Notes under the pieces: generated by a model | The model's database searches: none | Told to the model about the DNA's origin: nothing | Seen by the model: only the letters and a program-made list of their open reading frames with translations | Shown here: one piece after another, positions 44,881-53,854 of the stretch | How the letters are laid out: every line of letters starts with the position of its first letter | How positions within the stretch are numbered: position 1 is the stretch's first letter | NCBI RefSeq assembly: GCF_000829465.1 | Contig: NZ_JXAL01000021.1 | Coordinates: 41,221 to 105,220, forward strand | DNA: 64,000 nucleotides | Origin: Cohnella kolymensis | GTDB taxonomy: Bacteria; Bacillota; Bacilli; Paenibacillales; Paenibacillaceae | Direction of reading: 5' to 3' | Translations under genes and position numbers: made by a program

Positions 44881-45042
44881 TTAATCTTGACTGCCAAATG
44901 GATTGAATCCGATATAACGGCGCCATTCTTCCGAGGCAGACGGTGCTTGTTCTTCTACGCTTTCAACCGATTGCTCTGCTGCTGCGGCCATGTGCTTGGA
45001 ACCATCGTAATACATAGGAGCCTCCGAATTCTGTCCCTCCAT
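44881..45042 (-). CDS. Small 53-residue protein, unknown
   Basis: ATG at 45042 has GGGAGG about 8 nt upstream, and the 53-codon frame ends at 44881 beside the terminator. The product starts MEGQNSEAPMYYDGSK and ends WRRYIGFNPFGSQD. It is acidic in the middle (SVESVEEQAPSASEEW), has no membrane segment and is likely cytoplasmic or spore-associated. I do not recognise a family. The ribosome-binding site and bounded position support a real gene. Confidence 0.65.
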   Translation of the reverse strand: MEGQNSEAPMYYDGSKHMAAAAEQSVESVEEQAPSASEEWRRYIGFNPFGSQD

Positions 45043-45121
45043 TGCTAATCCTCCCTGTTGTTCCTATGCATTTGAATACGTTTACATTATATAATGAATT
45101 GCAAAATATGAAAATATATGA

Positions 45122-46621
45122 TTACTTCAGCTTTAACCCAAAAATCTTTCCGCCGCGCGAAGCCACGACGACATAATTATTGAACACGGCCGGTGAAGCT
45201 TCGACATTCGAGCCGACGTTCACGCTGCCCTTCACTTTGCCGCTTTTGGCATCGATCAGATAAACGTTACCTGCGGAATCCGCCTGAACGATATGAGCGT
45301 TGCCGGCTTTGTCGTACACGTCGACAGGCGAGGACCACGCATAATTCTTCATCGGAAGCTTCCACATTTCGCGGCCGGTTTGTTTGTCAAGCGCCACCAT
45401 CAGACCGGCGTTAAAACTGCCGTAACGTGCGATTGTGAAAATGACCATATTGCCGATCGTTTGTTTCCCGAGTACCGGTGTTGCCAATATGCCGCCGTTC
45501 ACAGGGTGATCCCCAAGCAGCGAATAGCACATATACTGTTTCTGCCAAACGACCTTGCCGGTCGAGCCGTTAATTTTGCGTATTAACGCCATTCCCTTAG
45601 ATCCCTGCTTATCGACTTCGGTACCCGTGTATAGATACGGTACCCCTTCTTCTTGTTCTACAACGATCGTAGCGTCCGTATCATCGGATGATGGGAGCGA
45701 CCAGACGGGTGAATGTGTGCTTAAATTCATCGCTTGAAGGCTGCCACCGTTATCCGCAAAAAAAGCGAGATCATCGAGTGCCGCAACCGAATTTTCGATT
45801 CCCTGATGCTTATTGCCTGCAATCTGATAGCGGTACTTGCTGACTACCGGGCGGATGGATATCGTTTTGCTGCTTTTATTGAACTTCGTGTTCAGCTTAA
45901 TGTTATAGAACATGCCGTTCTCCCCGCCTACGACCAGCGAATCGTCCATGCGATTGAACAAAGCGGAACCGTCGAATGCGCCCCACCCGCGAGCGGCAAA
46001 AGAATCACGCCCTTTTATATACAAAAGCTTCTTCTGATCTGTTAAGCTGTAAATGTTAAATCCGATCGTTCCGTTCTCCGGGATGCCCTCTCCGACATAC
46101 AGCAGCGGATATCCGCGGGCATCTACCGACACGCTTCCTTTGATAGGATTGCCGACCCGAATAGGGCTCCGAGTCTCTTCGCCCGTTTCCAGATCAAGAA
46201 AGTACACATTCCCATCGAGCGAAGCATAGATCACCTCGGTGAAATCTCGTTTTTTAAGAAACTTCTCTTTCACATTCATCGTCTTCAGCACATCAGGACT
46301 CCATTTCACAATAGCCGGCTGCCCTGTCCATCCTGCGCCGCCTCCCCAAGAGCTGACGGAGGTCGCCTTCTGCCACATCTTAACCGGACGATAAAGCGTC
46401 ATCTCTGCGGTCCCGTACGCCGGAGCGTTGCGCTGGCTGGAGCCTCGAAAGGTCAGCACGCCTTCCACCTCGCTGTACTTCTCGGGAAACAATTGCGCCT
46501 GTGGCTTTTCATTCCATTTATGTGAGATGGCCGCGCTCTCTGCTCGAGCAGCTTCCGGCAATAAAATGCTGCAGGATAACAGCAATAGAATGATACTCTT
46601 TTTGCCCAAATTTTGTGTCAT
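45122..46621 (-). CDS. Secreted PQQ-type beta-propeller protein
   Basis: This is a 499-residue exported protein. The signal peptide (KKSIILLLLSCSILLPEAARA) precedes repeated blades of the PQQ/WD-like beta-propeller: VIYASLDGNVYFLDLETGEE, GGSLQAMNLSTHSPVWSLPS, GLMVALDKQTGREMWKLP and GNVYLIDAKSGKVKGSV. No PQQ-dehydrogenase catalytic residues or haem motif were found, so it is probably a binding or scaffold protein. The ATG at 46621 has AAGGAGG 6 nt upstream; longer frames extend into the divergent activator's promoter. Confidence 0.85.
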   Translation of the reverse strand: MTQNLGKKSIILLLLSCSILLPEAARAESAAISHKWNEKPQAQLFPEKYSEVEGVLTFRGSSQRNAPAYGTAEMTLYRPVKMWQKATSVSSWGGGAGWTGQPAIVKWSPDVLKTMNVKEKFLKKRDFTEVIYASLDGNVYFLDLETGEETRSPIRVGNPIKGSVSVDARGYPLLYVGEGIPENGTIGFNIYSLTDQKKLLYIKGRDSFAARGWGAFDGSALFNRMDDSLVVGGENGMFYNIKLNTKFNKSSKTISIRPVVSKYRYQIAGNKHQGIENSVAALDDLAFFADNGGSLQAMNLSTHSPVWSLPSSDDTDATIVVEQEEGVPYLYTGTEVDKQGSKGMALIRKINGSTGKVVWQKQYMCYSLLGDHPVNGGILATPVLGKQTIGNMVIFTIARYGSFNAGLMVALDKQTGREMWKLPMKNYAWSSPVDVYDKAGNAHIVQADSAGNVYLIDAKSGKVKGSVNVGSNVEASPAVFNNYVVVASRGGKIFGLKLK

Positions 46622-46737
46622 AAATTTCCTCCTTATATGAAATTCTCCTAATTTCATCCATTTCCTGTCAGTATAAAATAAATAGCTCGGTCTTTTTCCC
46701 TTTGACCGGCGATATACGAATGGAAGCAGGTGTTTCG

Positions 46738-48159
46738 ATGTCCGGCCAACACGATTTGGGGGCACAATTTTTCGAGAAAATTTTGAGTATCGTGGATGTG
46801 GGCGTGCATCTCGTCGATCAAGAGGGAATTACCGTTTTTTATAACGATAAGATGGCGGAGATCGATGGCTTAGACCGGGCGCAGGTGCTGGGCAAAAGCA
46901 TTCTTGACCTTTACCCGTCGTTGACCCATGAAACGAGCACTCTCGCAAAAGTTGTGCAAACCGGCAAAGAGTGGCCCGAAAAAATACAAACCTATGTAAA
47001 TCTGACAGGGAAAAGAATTACAACGATTAACCGAACTTATCCGCTGATGGATAACGGCCGAATCATCGGCGCCGTGGAAGTGGCCAAGGATATTACCGGC
47101 ATCGTCAATTTGCACGACCAAATCTTGGACCTGCGGCATCAACTGTACCAGTCCAAGCAGCGGGACAACAAAATCAAAGGGGCTGCACGCTACGATTTCA
47201 GCGATTTGATCGGACAGAGCAAGCCGTTTGTGGATGCGCTTTCACTGGCCAAAAAGACCTCGCGCACCAGCTCTCCCGTTATGATCAGCGGACCGACCGG
47301 CACAGGTAAAGAACTGTTTGCCCAGAGTATTCACAATGCCGGTGTCCGCCGAAACCGCCCGTTCATCGCGCAAAATTGCGCCGCCGTGCCTGCGGAGCTG
47401 ATGGAAGGAATCATGTTTGGAACCAGCAGAGGCGCGTTTACTGGAGCGATAGATCGTGCGGGATTGTTCGAACAAGCCGGCGGAGGCACGCTTTTTTTGG
47501 ATGAGTTAAACAGTCTGGATTTATTTCTGCAGGCCAAGCTGCTTCGTGTTTTGGAAGACGGCATTGTGCGCCGGATCGGCGGGATGACGGAGCTGCAGAC
47601 GGACGTACGCATTATCACTGCGATGAATATAGACCCGAAAGAGGCGTTGGAGAAGGGCTTACTTAGATACGACCTGTATTTTCGGCTGAATGTTGTGAAT
47701 GTGAATCTCCCGCCTCTGCAGCAGAGGAAAGAGGACATTCACCTTCTGGCATATCATTTTATCGAGAAATTCAATCCGCTGTTCGACATGAAAGTCACCG
47801 GTGTTTCGCCATCGGCCCAGAATCGGCTTATGTACTACCCTTGGCCCGGCAACGTACGTGAATTGAGCCATGCGATCGAGTCCGCTTTCAATATGATGGA
47901 AATAGAAGATGACATTATTGAAGAACATCACCTGCCGGCAAATTTAAGAGAGGCGGGATCGCAAAATGCGCACATGCTTATTCCCTCTGCCGACACCTTA
48001 ACGGATCGGATCAAGCAGTTGGAGCGAGAAGCAATTGTCGATGCGCTGCAAAAAAATCACTACAATATCACCCTTGCCGCGCAGGCTTTAGGAGTGAAAC
48101 GACAAGCTTTACAGTACAAGATCAACCGTTACGGCATCGCGAAAAAGGATAATCAATAG
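46738..48159 (+). CDS. Sigma-54-dependent activator, RocR-like (PAS-AAA+-HTH)
   Basis: This is a 473-residue enhancer-binding protein. An N-terminal PAS domain (residues ~10-115: SIVDVGVHLVDQEGITVFYN) senses a signal. The AAA+ domain has Walker A GPTGTGKELF, the sigma-54 contact loop GAFTGA, Walker B GGTLFLDELNS and the arginine-finger region. A Fis-type HTH (NITLAAQALGVKRQALQYKIN) ends the protein. It lies directly upstream of kamA, whose promoter is a -24/-12 sequence, so kamA is its clear target. RocR in B. subtilis has the same layout and controls amino-acid catabolism. Start chosen at 46738 (AGGTG upstream); 46720 is possible. Confidence 0.9.
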   Translation: MSGQHDLGAQFFEKILSIVDVGVHLVDQEGITVFYNDKMAEIDGLDRAQVLGKSILDLYPSLTHETSTLAKVVQTGKEWPEKIQTYVNLTGKRITTINRTYPLMDNGRIIGAVEVAKDITGIVNLHDQILDLRHQLYQSKQRDNKIKGAARYDFSDLIGQSKPFVDALSLAKKTSRTSSPVMISGPTGTGKELFAQSIHNAGVRRNRPFIAQNCAAVPAELMEGIMFGTSRGAFTGAIDRAGLFEQAGGGTLFLDELNSLDLFLQAKLLRVLEDGIVRRIGGMTELQTDVRIITAMNIDPKEALEKGLLRYDLYFRLNVVNVNLPPLQQRKEDIHLLAYHFIEKFNPLFDMKVTGVSPSAQNRLMYYPWPGNVRELSHAIESAFNMMEIEDDIIEEHHLPANLREAGSQNAHMLIPSADTLTDRIKQLEREAIVDALQKNHYNITLAAQALGVKRQALQYKINRYGIAKKDNQ

Positions 48160-48164
48160 GCTGT

Positions 48165-48177
48165 ATGCTGCGAGCAT
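48165..48177. promoter_or_regulatory. Candidate activator-binding palindrome upstream of kamA
   Basis: ATGCT-GCG-AGCAT is a 5-bp inverted repeat about 60 bp upstream of the -24 element. Enhancer sites for RocR-type activators are often palindromic and lie further upstream, so this is a weak candidate. Confidence 0.3.
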
Positions 48178-48237
48178 GGGATGGGAGAACGGGATAGGAG
48201 TCCGGAATGGGGCCTATTATTTCGGAAGCAGTCTGAG

Positions 48238-48255
48238 TTGGCACGGTTTTTGCAT
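48238..48255 (+). promoter_or_regulatory. Sigma-54 (-24/-12) promoter of kamA
   Basis: TTGGCACGGTTTTTGCAT matches the sigma-54 consensus (TTGGCACG-N4-TTGCW) with the required 10 nt between GG and GC. It lies 37 bp upstream of the kamA ATG and downstream of the sigma-54 activator gene. It also shows that longer in-frame kamA starts are not used. Confidence 0.9.
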
Positions 48256-48291
48256 GTTAACCAAGGTGAATTCCTCGGGAGGTGTGCAAAA

Positions 48292-49701
48292 ATGAGTGAT
48301 CTCGCTATACCGCTGAGCAGTAAAAGACATTGGAAGCAGGTCGAGCTTTGGAAGGACGTAACGGATGAGCAGTGGGACGACTGGATATGGCAGCTGACTC
48401 ATACAATCAAGACTTTAGACGACCTGAAAAAGGTCGTGAATTTGACCCCGGATGAGGAAGAAGGGGTCCGCATCTCGACTCAGACAATTCCGCTGAATAT
48501 TACCCCGTATTACGCATCCCTGATGCATCCGGATGACCCTCGCTGCCCGATCCGACTGCAGTCCGTTCCCATATCCGCGGAATTGCTGAAAACGAAATAT
48601 GATTTGGAGGATCCGCTATTCGAAGACGAGGATTCCCCAACGCCGGGCCTCACGCACCGCTATCCGGACCGGGTGCTGTTCCTGGTGACCAATCAATGCT
48701 CGATGTACTGCCGATACTGTACCCGACGGCGCTTCTCCGGACAGGTGGGAATGGGAGTTCCCAAAAAACAAATGGACGACGCCATCGAATATATCCGCAA
48801 TACGCCTGAAGTACGTGATGTTCTGCTGTCCGGCGGCGATGGGCTGCTGATCAACGACAACATTTTAGAATATATATTGAAAAATTTGCGGGCGATCCCC
48901 CATGTCGAGATTATTCGGATCGGGACGCGCGCTCCCGTTGTATTTCCACAGCGCATTACGGAAAATTTATGCAGCATTCTGAGGAAATATCATCCGGTGT
49001 GGCTCAACACACATTTTAATCATCCGTTGGAAATTACGGCTGAAGCGAAGAAGTCTTGCGAAATGTTGGCCGACGCCGGAGTTCCTTTGGGGAATCAATC
49101 GGTTATTTTAGCAGGCATTAACGACAGTACCCATATTATGAAACGGCTCATGCATGAATTGGTGAAAATACGCGTACGTCCCTACTATATTTATCAATGC
49201 GACTTGTCTGAAGGCATCGGCCATTTTCGCGCTCCGGTGTCCAAAGGACTCGAAATCATCGAATCGCTGCGCGGCCACACCAGCGGCTATGCCGTGCCGA
49301 CATTCGTCGTCGACGCTCCTGGGGGCGGCGGAAAAATTTCGCTGCAGCCTAACTATTTGGTCTCGCAAAGCCAGGATAAAGTCATTCTGCGAAACTATGA
49401 AGGCGTAATTGTCGGGTATCCTGAGCCGAAGAATTATACACCCGGCAGGGCCGACGAATATTACAATGAAATGTACGGGATCGAGCGGCAGCCGGAAAGC
49501 ACAGGTGTGATTGCACTGATGAAAGACGAAAAATTTAATCTGGTGCCAGAAAATTTGCGGCGGATCGGCAGGAGAAAGTCGTATGAGGAAGCGCCGGAGC
49601 ACTCATCACTGAAGGACCGCCGGCAGAAGAGGGACGAAATGAAGGGGAAATTGATGAGGGCCGTGCAGCAGAAGGACGCTCAGCCAGAGCCCGCTGACTA
49701 A
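48292..49701 (+). CDS. kamA: L-lysine 2,3-aminomutase
   Basis: This is a 469-residue radical-SAM, PLP-dependent enzyme that converts L-lysine to L-beta-lysine. The [4Fe-4S] cluster motif is CSMYCRYCTRRR, followed by LLSGGDGLL. The PLP lysine is probably in the C-terminal GGGGKISLQPNYLVS. Length and sequence match the Bacillus/Clostridium enzymes. The ATG at 48292 has GGGAGG upstream and lies just after the sigma-54 promoter. In B. subtilis kamA is followed by yodP-yodQ-yodR-yodS-yodT; here the equivalents lie downstream in rearranged orientation. Confidence 0.95.
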   Translation: MSDLAIPLSSKRHWKQVELWKDVTDEQWDDWIWQLTHTIKTLDDLKKVVNLTPDEEEGVRISTQTIPLNITPYYASLMHPDDPRCPIRLQSVPISAELLKTKYDLEDPLFEDEDSPTPGLTHRYPDRVLFLVTNQCSMYCRYCTRRRFSGQVGMGVPKKQMDDAIEYIRNTPEVRDVLLSGGDGLLINDNILEYILKNLRAIPHVEIIRIGTRAPVVFPQRITENLCSILRKYHPVWLNTHFNHPLEITAEAKKSCEMLADAGVPLGNQSVILAGINDSTHIMKRLMHELVKIRVRPYYIYQCDLSEGIGHFRAPVSKGLEIIESLRGHTSGYAVPTFVVDAPGGGGKISLQPNYLVSQSQDKVILRNYEGVIVGYPEPKNYTPGRADEYYNEMYGIERQPESTGVIALMKDEKFNLVPENLRRIGRRKSYEEAPEHSSLKDRRQKRDEMKGKLMRAVQQKDAQPEPAD

Positions 49702-49708
49702 AAAACGC

Positions 49709-49745
49709 CGAGATAGCGGAACTCAGTTCCGCTATCTCGTTTATT
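49709..49745 (+). terminator. Terminator after kamA
   Basis: CGAGATAGCGGAACT and GTTCCGCTATCTCG form a long stem followed by TTTATT, directly after the kamA stop. Confidence 0.88.
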
Positions 49746-49759
49746 GTCGCAGCGATAGC

Positions 49760-49802
49760 AAAAGGCTGTTCCCGGGCTCATGTTGCCCGGAACAGCCTCT
49801 AC
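49760..49802 (-). terminator. Terminator after the yodQ-like gene
   Basis: AGGCTGTTCCGGGC pairs with GCCCGGGAACAGCCT. On the minus strand it is followed by TTTTGC, just past the M20 gene stop. Confidence 0.8.
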
Positions 49803-49811
49803 CAAAAAGCG

Positions 49812-51085
49812 TTATGCCGGCGCAGTTTCCGTGCCGCACCAATGGATCACGGTCAGTGCAATAATTTCTGCAGCCCGGAAAACATCGTCCATTACAATAT
49901 ACTCATCCGGATAATGGGCGGTCTGCGTTTGGCCGGGACCGAAAACAATGCATGGGGTCTCGCCTAACTTGGTCAGCAGTCCCCCATCCGTCCCCCACGG
50001 CGATGCTCGATAACAGCTTCCTTCGACAGAACTTCTTGGTATTGCTCCCTTACAACCTGGATCAATGCATGCTCCGGTTCTACACTGCCTGGGACCCATC
50101 TAGCGCCGAACCACTCCACCGTGGCAGGAGCATCTGCAAACCACGGATCTTTTTCCTTCAGGAGCTCCATCCACCTAACCATTTCCGCTTTTGCATGTTC
50201 GATCTCCTCGTCGGGAGCAACTCCCATTCTTCCTTCCAGCTTGACGGTGTCCGGCACGGAAGAAGGCCAATTGCCGCCTTGGATGACGCCGATGTTGATC
50301 GGGATCGGAATCGGATTATCGGCATACAACGGATCGGAAATCGCCGCATTCCGTTTCTGCTCGAGCTCGCGAATATGCTGCAGCACAATCATGCTTTTCT
50401 CGATCGCACTAACCCCTTCGTACCGTGTCCCGCCGTGCGCGGAACGCCCCTTCACGGCAATCCGGAACCACAAGGAGCCCTGCTGCTTCGGGAAAATTCT
50501 CATATTGGTAGGTTCGGGGATCAGCGCTGCGTCGGCTTTATAGCCTTTCACAATCGCCGCGAGTGTTCCTGCTCCGCCGCTCTCCTCCTCTATCACACTT
50601 TGAAAAATGACATCGCCCTTAAGCCGGATACCAAGCTCACGGATCGCCTGGATCGCGAGCAGCAGTGACACGATACCGCCCTTCATATCGGACGTGCCTC
50701 GACCGTACATTTTGCCATCAATGATTTCACCGCCATACGGATCGTGCTGCCATTGCTCCGGATCTCCTTCCGGGACGACATCCATATGTCCGTTAAGAAT
50801 GATGGACCGCCCGCCTCCGGTTCCCCTTAACAGGCCGATTACATTCGGACTGCCTGCAAAACGGTTTCTGGGTGAGTAGAAGTATGGATGCTTTTCAAGC
50901 GCAGCGCCGTCCGGTTCCCACAGGTCGACCTCCAGCTTTAATTCATATAGCTTACTGGCCGCAAGAACCTGCGCTTCCCGCTCCTGGCCTTGCCTGCTGG
51001 GACTTCGAACAAGCTTCTGCAGGAAATTCGTCCCTTCTTCACGATGGCTGTTCATCCAGTTCCGAATTTCAGGTTTCCAGCTCAA
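49812..51085 (-). CDS. M20 family deacylase, YodQ-like (frameshifted)
   Basis: This is an ArgE/DapE-family zinc amidohydrolase of about 425 residues when joined. Metal motifs are [28 protein letters not shown] and [10 protein letters not shown]; the dimerisation domain follows ([16 protein letters not shown]). The C-terminal part ([24 protein letters not shown]) is in another frame joined near 50007; one extra G after GAG restores I-E-A-S-P-W-G-T-D. TTG start at 51085 behind GGAGGGG. It is the last gene of the yodTSRQ-like operon and probably removes the acetyl group from an N-acetylated lysine-derived intermediate. That role is inferred. Confidence 0.82.
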
Positions 51086-51760
51086 GATTCCGTTCCCCTC
51101 CTATGTATGAAATGTGCTCCGGTATCCGCAAATCGGCTTCCGTATAGCGCACAACATCCTCCAACGTGTATGGAGACATAATTTCTTTTAAAACAAGCCC
51201 TTGCGAAGTGACCTCCAGCACTGCCATATCGGTGATAATCAAATCCACGCATTCACGCGCTGTCAGCGGCAATGCACATTCTTTTCTAATCTTCGATTCG
51301 CCGAGGCGATTGACGTGATTCATCAGAACAACCACTTTCTTCGCTTTCTGCGCAAGCTCCATGGCCCCTCCGATACCGGCCGCGCGTTTGCCCGGCACAA
51401 TCCAATTGGCGAGATCACCCCTTTCGCTCACCTCAAGCGCTCCGAGAACGGTAATATCAATGCATCCCCGGCGAATCATCGCGAAAGCATGGCACTATCG
51501 CAGTAAGAGGCTCCTTGAACGACCGTTACGGGATAACCGCCGGCATTGCAAAGAAAACCGTCCTCTTCCCCCGGCAGCGGACTTGGACCTGCGCCCAAAA
51601 TTCCATTTTCAGCATGGAAAATCACGTCGATTCCCTCCGGAATAAAATCCGCCACGCGAGTGGGGATCCCGATACCGAGATTCACGACCATGCCATCTTT
51701 TAATTCTTGGGCTGCACGCTGAGCGATCCTGTCCCGGATTGCATCTTCTCCCACACCCAT
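51069..51760 (-). CDS. 3-oxoacid CoA-transferase subunit B, YodR-like (frameshifted)
   Basis: This is the beta subunit of a SCOT/AtoA-type CoA transferase. The catalytic glutamate motif is FHAENGILG, preceded by NLGIGIPT, and followed by SYCDSAM. After the break near 51486 the chain continues FAMIRRGCIDITVLGALEVS and NWIVPGKRAAGIGGAMEL. One missing base in the codons between AM and FAMI explains the frame change. It starts inside the 3' end of the subunit A gene behind AAAGGGGTGAA. With subunit A it should move CoA onto a 3-oxo acid from beta-lysine breakdown. Confidence 0.83.
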
Positions 51761-52422
51761 TGCCAATTCACCCCTTTGCCCGGAATAACCGCATTCACAA
51801 AAATGCCCGGCGTAACGATATTTTCAGGGTCAAGACTTCCGACAGGCACGATTTCGTCGGCTTCCGCTATCGTAAATTGTCCGGCCATCGCCACCAAGGG
51901 ATTGAAGTTTCGGCCGGTTTTATCGTATACAAGGTTGCCGAGCGGGTCGGCCTGCCGCGCATGTACGATGGCAACGTCTGCCGTCAACGCCGGTTCCGCC
52001 AAATACGTACGGCCGTCAATGACGACCGTTTCTTTCCCTGCCGCCATACTCGTGCCGACACCCACGTCCACCAATATCCCACCGAGACCGACACCGCCAG
52101 CCCGGATTTTTTCGGCCAATGTTCCTTGAGGATAGAAAACGACTTCCATCGTGCCTTCCTCCATCCTTTGCCCGGCAAAGGGATTGGAGCCGATATGCGA
52201 GGTAATCGCCTTCTTTACCCGTCCTTCAGTAACTAACCGGCCGATGCCGATCCACGGAAACCCGGTGTCATTGCCGATAATCGTTAAATCCTTTACCCCT
52301 TTTGCCATCATGCCTTCGATAATGGTCGGAGGCGTACCGATGCCGCCAAATCCGCCGTACATGAGGGTGCAGCCATCCGTAATGCGCTCGAGCGCTTGCT
52401 CCAAGGTCATTAATTTGCTCAT
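51700..52422 (-). CDS. 3-oxoacid CoA-transferase subunit A, YodS-like
   Basis: This is a 240-residue alpha subunit of a class I CoA transferase. Family segments are DGCTLMYGGFGGIGTPPTII, LTIIGNDTGFPWIGIGRL, SHIGSNPFAG and the G-rich GGVGLGGILVDVGVGTSM. The ATG overlaps the aminotransferase stop (GGGATGA), so translation is coupled. It pairs with the frameshifted beta subunit that overlaps its 3' end. Confidence 0.92.
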   Translation of the reverse strand: MSKLMTLEQALERITDGCTLMYGGFGGIGTPPTIIEGMMAKGVKDLTIIGNDTGFPWIGIGRLVTEGRVKKAITSHIGSNPFAGQRMEEGTMEVVFYPQGTLAEKIRAGGVGLGGILVDVGVGTSMAAGKETVVIDGRTYLAEPALTADVAIVHARQADPLGNLVYDKTGRNFNPLVAMAGQFTIAEADEIVPVGSLDPENIVTPGIFVNAVIPGKGVNWQWVWEKMQSGTGSLSVQPKN

Positions 52423-53753
52423 CCCATCACCTCCAGCATCACTTCATGAACCGTCTGTTCGAAGGTATTTACCAGCAAGTCGATTTCGTCCAGCGTAATA
52501 ACCAAAGGCGGCGCCAGGATCACCGCATCGCCCTCTCCATCTACTCCTCCTGAAGCCGGGTAAACCAGCAATCCTTTGTCAAAGGCTTTGTTAATAATCC
52601 GGGACGTCACGCCGTTAGCGGATGGAAACGGAAGCTTGCCGGCTCGGTCCGAGACAAATTCCACAGCCAGCAGCAGCCCTTTGCCCCGCACATCACCGAT
52701 CATCCCGCACCGGTCAGACAATTCCTTCAACCGTGAGAGTAAGTAAGCGCCCTTGTCCTCCGCTGCTTTGGCAAGATCATGTTTCTCGATGTAATCGAGG
52801 ACTGCAAGAGATACAGCCGCCGATTGCGGATTGGCACTGAACGTATGACCGGCCATGACGAGTTTGGAGCCTTGCAGAATGGGCTCCATCACGTGATCTT
52901 TCACCATTGCGGCAGCAATCGGGGTGTAGCCGGCACTCATACCTTTGCCGAGGGCAATCAGGTCCGGCTCAACGCCCCAGTGCTCCATGCCGAACATTGC
53001 GCCCGTACGCGCAATGCCGGTCATCACCTCATCGGCGATAAATAAAATTTCATTACGCTCGCAAATTTCTTTAATTTTTTGATAATAGCCTTCCGGAGGG
53101 ACGACAGCGCCTCCGGCAGCGCCCACAATCGGCTCGGCAATAAACCCGGCGATATGCTCAGCACCGATCCGCTTGACGGCGGTTTCCAGATCATCCGCGC
53201 AAGCGATCCCGCACTCCGGGTAGGTCATATGAAAAGGACAGCGGTAACAATAGGGCGGCGCCACCACCGGAAAATCCTCCAACAGAGGAATAAACCGCCG
53301 TCTTCTTCCGACATGGCCGGACATGGATAAAGCGCCCAAGGTGATCCCGTGATAACTCATCCTCCGCGACAGCACCTTGATTTTCCCGTGCCGTCCCTTC
53401 TCCTGCCAATGTTGAATGGCAATTTTCATGGCCGTTTCCGTTGCTTCCGAACCGCTGTTCACGAAAAAAGTCCAATAGTCGTTACCGGCAGCCAAATCGC
53501 TCAGCTTCTTCGCCAGCCGTTCCGCCGGCTCATTCGTAAACTGCGAGCGGTATACGAAAGAAACCTTGTTCGCCTGCTCGATCATCGCATCGATAATTTC
53601 CTGAACGCCATGTCCGATGCTCGCCGTTACCGCGCCGGAAGACGCATCCAAATACGCTTTTCCGTGCTCATCATACAAAAAAACGCCTTTCCCGTATTGA
53701 ACGGTCGCATAACGTTGATTCAACAACGGCTTGATGAGATGCTCCCTCTCCAT
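52419..53753 (-). CDS. Class III aminotransferase, YodT-like
   Basis: This is a 444-residue fold-type I PLP enzyme. It has FVNSGSEATETAMKIA, MSYHGITLGALSMSG, the cofactor aspartate in LFIADEVMTGIARTG and the Schiff-base lysine in DLIALGKGMSAGYTP. Relatives transaminate beta- or omega-amino acids. As first gene of the operon behind a -24/-12 promoter, it likely transaminates the 3-amino group of (acetyl-)beta-lysine to a 3-oxo acid for the CoA transferase. A cysteine pair (CYRCPFHMTYPECGIAC) in the middle is typical of this subgroup. Confidence 0.9.
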   Translation of the reverse strand: MEREHLIKPLLNQRYATVQYGKGVFLYDEHGKAYLDASSGAVTASIGHGVQEIIDAMIEQANKVSFVYRSQFTNEPAERLAKKLSDLAAGNDYWTFFVNSGSEATETAMKIAIQHWQEKGRHGKIKVLSRRMSYHGITLGALSMSGHVGRRRRFIPLLEDFPVVAPPYCYRCPFHMTYPECGIACADDLETAVKRIGAEHIAGFIAEPIVGAAGGAVVPPEGYYQKIKEICERNEILFIADEVMTGIARTGAMFGMEHWGVEPDLIALGKGMSAGYTPIAAAMVKDHVMEPILQGSKLVMAGHTFSANPQSAAVSLAVLDYIEKHDLAKAAEDKGAYLLSRLKELSDRCGMIGDVRGKGLLLAVEFVSDRAGKLPFPSANGVTSRIINKAFDKGLLVYPASGGVDGEGDAVILAPPLVITLDEIDLLVNTFEQTVHEVMLEVMG

Positions 53754-53787
53754 CCCGCGCCCCTCGCCTTCGTGATGATCTTTTTAC

Positions 53788-53805
53788 TAGCAAATTCGAT
53801 GCCAA
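53788..53805 (-). promoter_or_regulatory. Sigma-54 (-24/-12) promoter of the yodTSRQ-like operon
   Basis: On the minus strand TTGGCATCGAATTTGCTA has the GG-N10-GC spacing and TTGGCA / TTGCT elements of sigma-54 promoters, 35 bp upstream of the aminotransferase ATG. Found independently of the kamA promoter, it places both units under the same sigma factor. Confidence 0.8.
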
Positions 53806-53854
53806 CCTGTCATAAATATAGAAAAGAGCGCTCGTGCGAAAAGGAGGAAACAAA

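Noticed and set aside
48181..48291. Upstream in-frame extension of kamA
   Set aside because: A perfect -24/-12 promoter lies inside it, and the ATG at 48292 has its own strong ribosome-binding site and the usual family N-terminus.
49952..50668. Plus-strand open frame opposite the YodQ-like M20 gene
   Set aside because: The minus strand carries the clear M20 metal motifs and operon context; the plus frame has none.
53822..53840. GAGCGCTC palindrome as an enhancer site for the yodT promoter
   Set aside because: It is too close to the -24 element and does not match the palindrome seen upstream of kamA.
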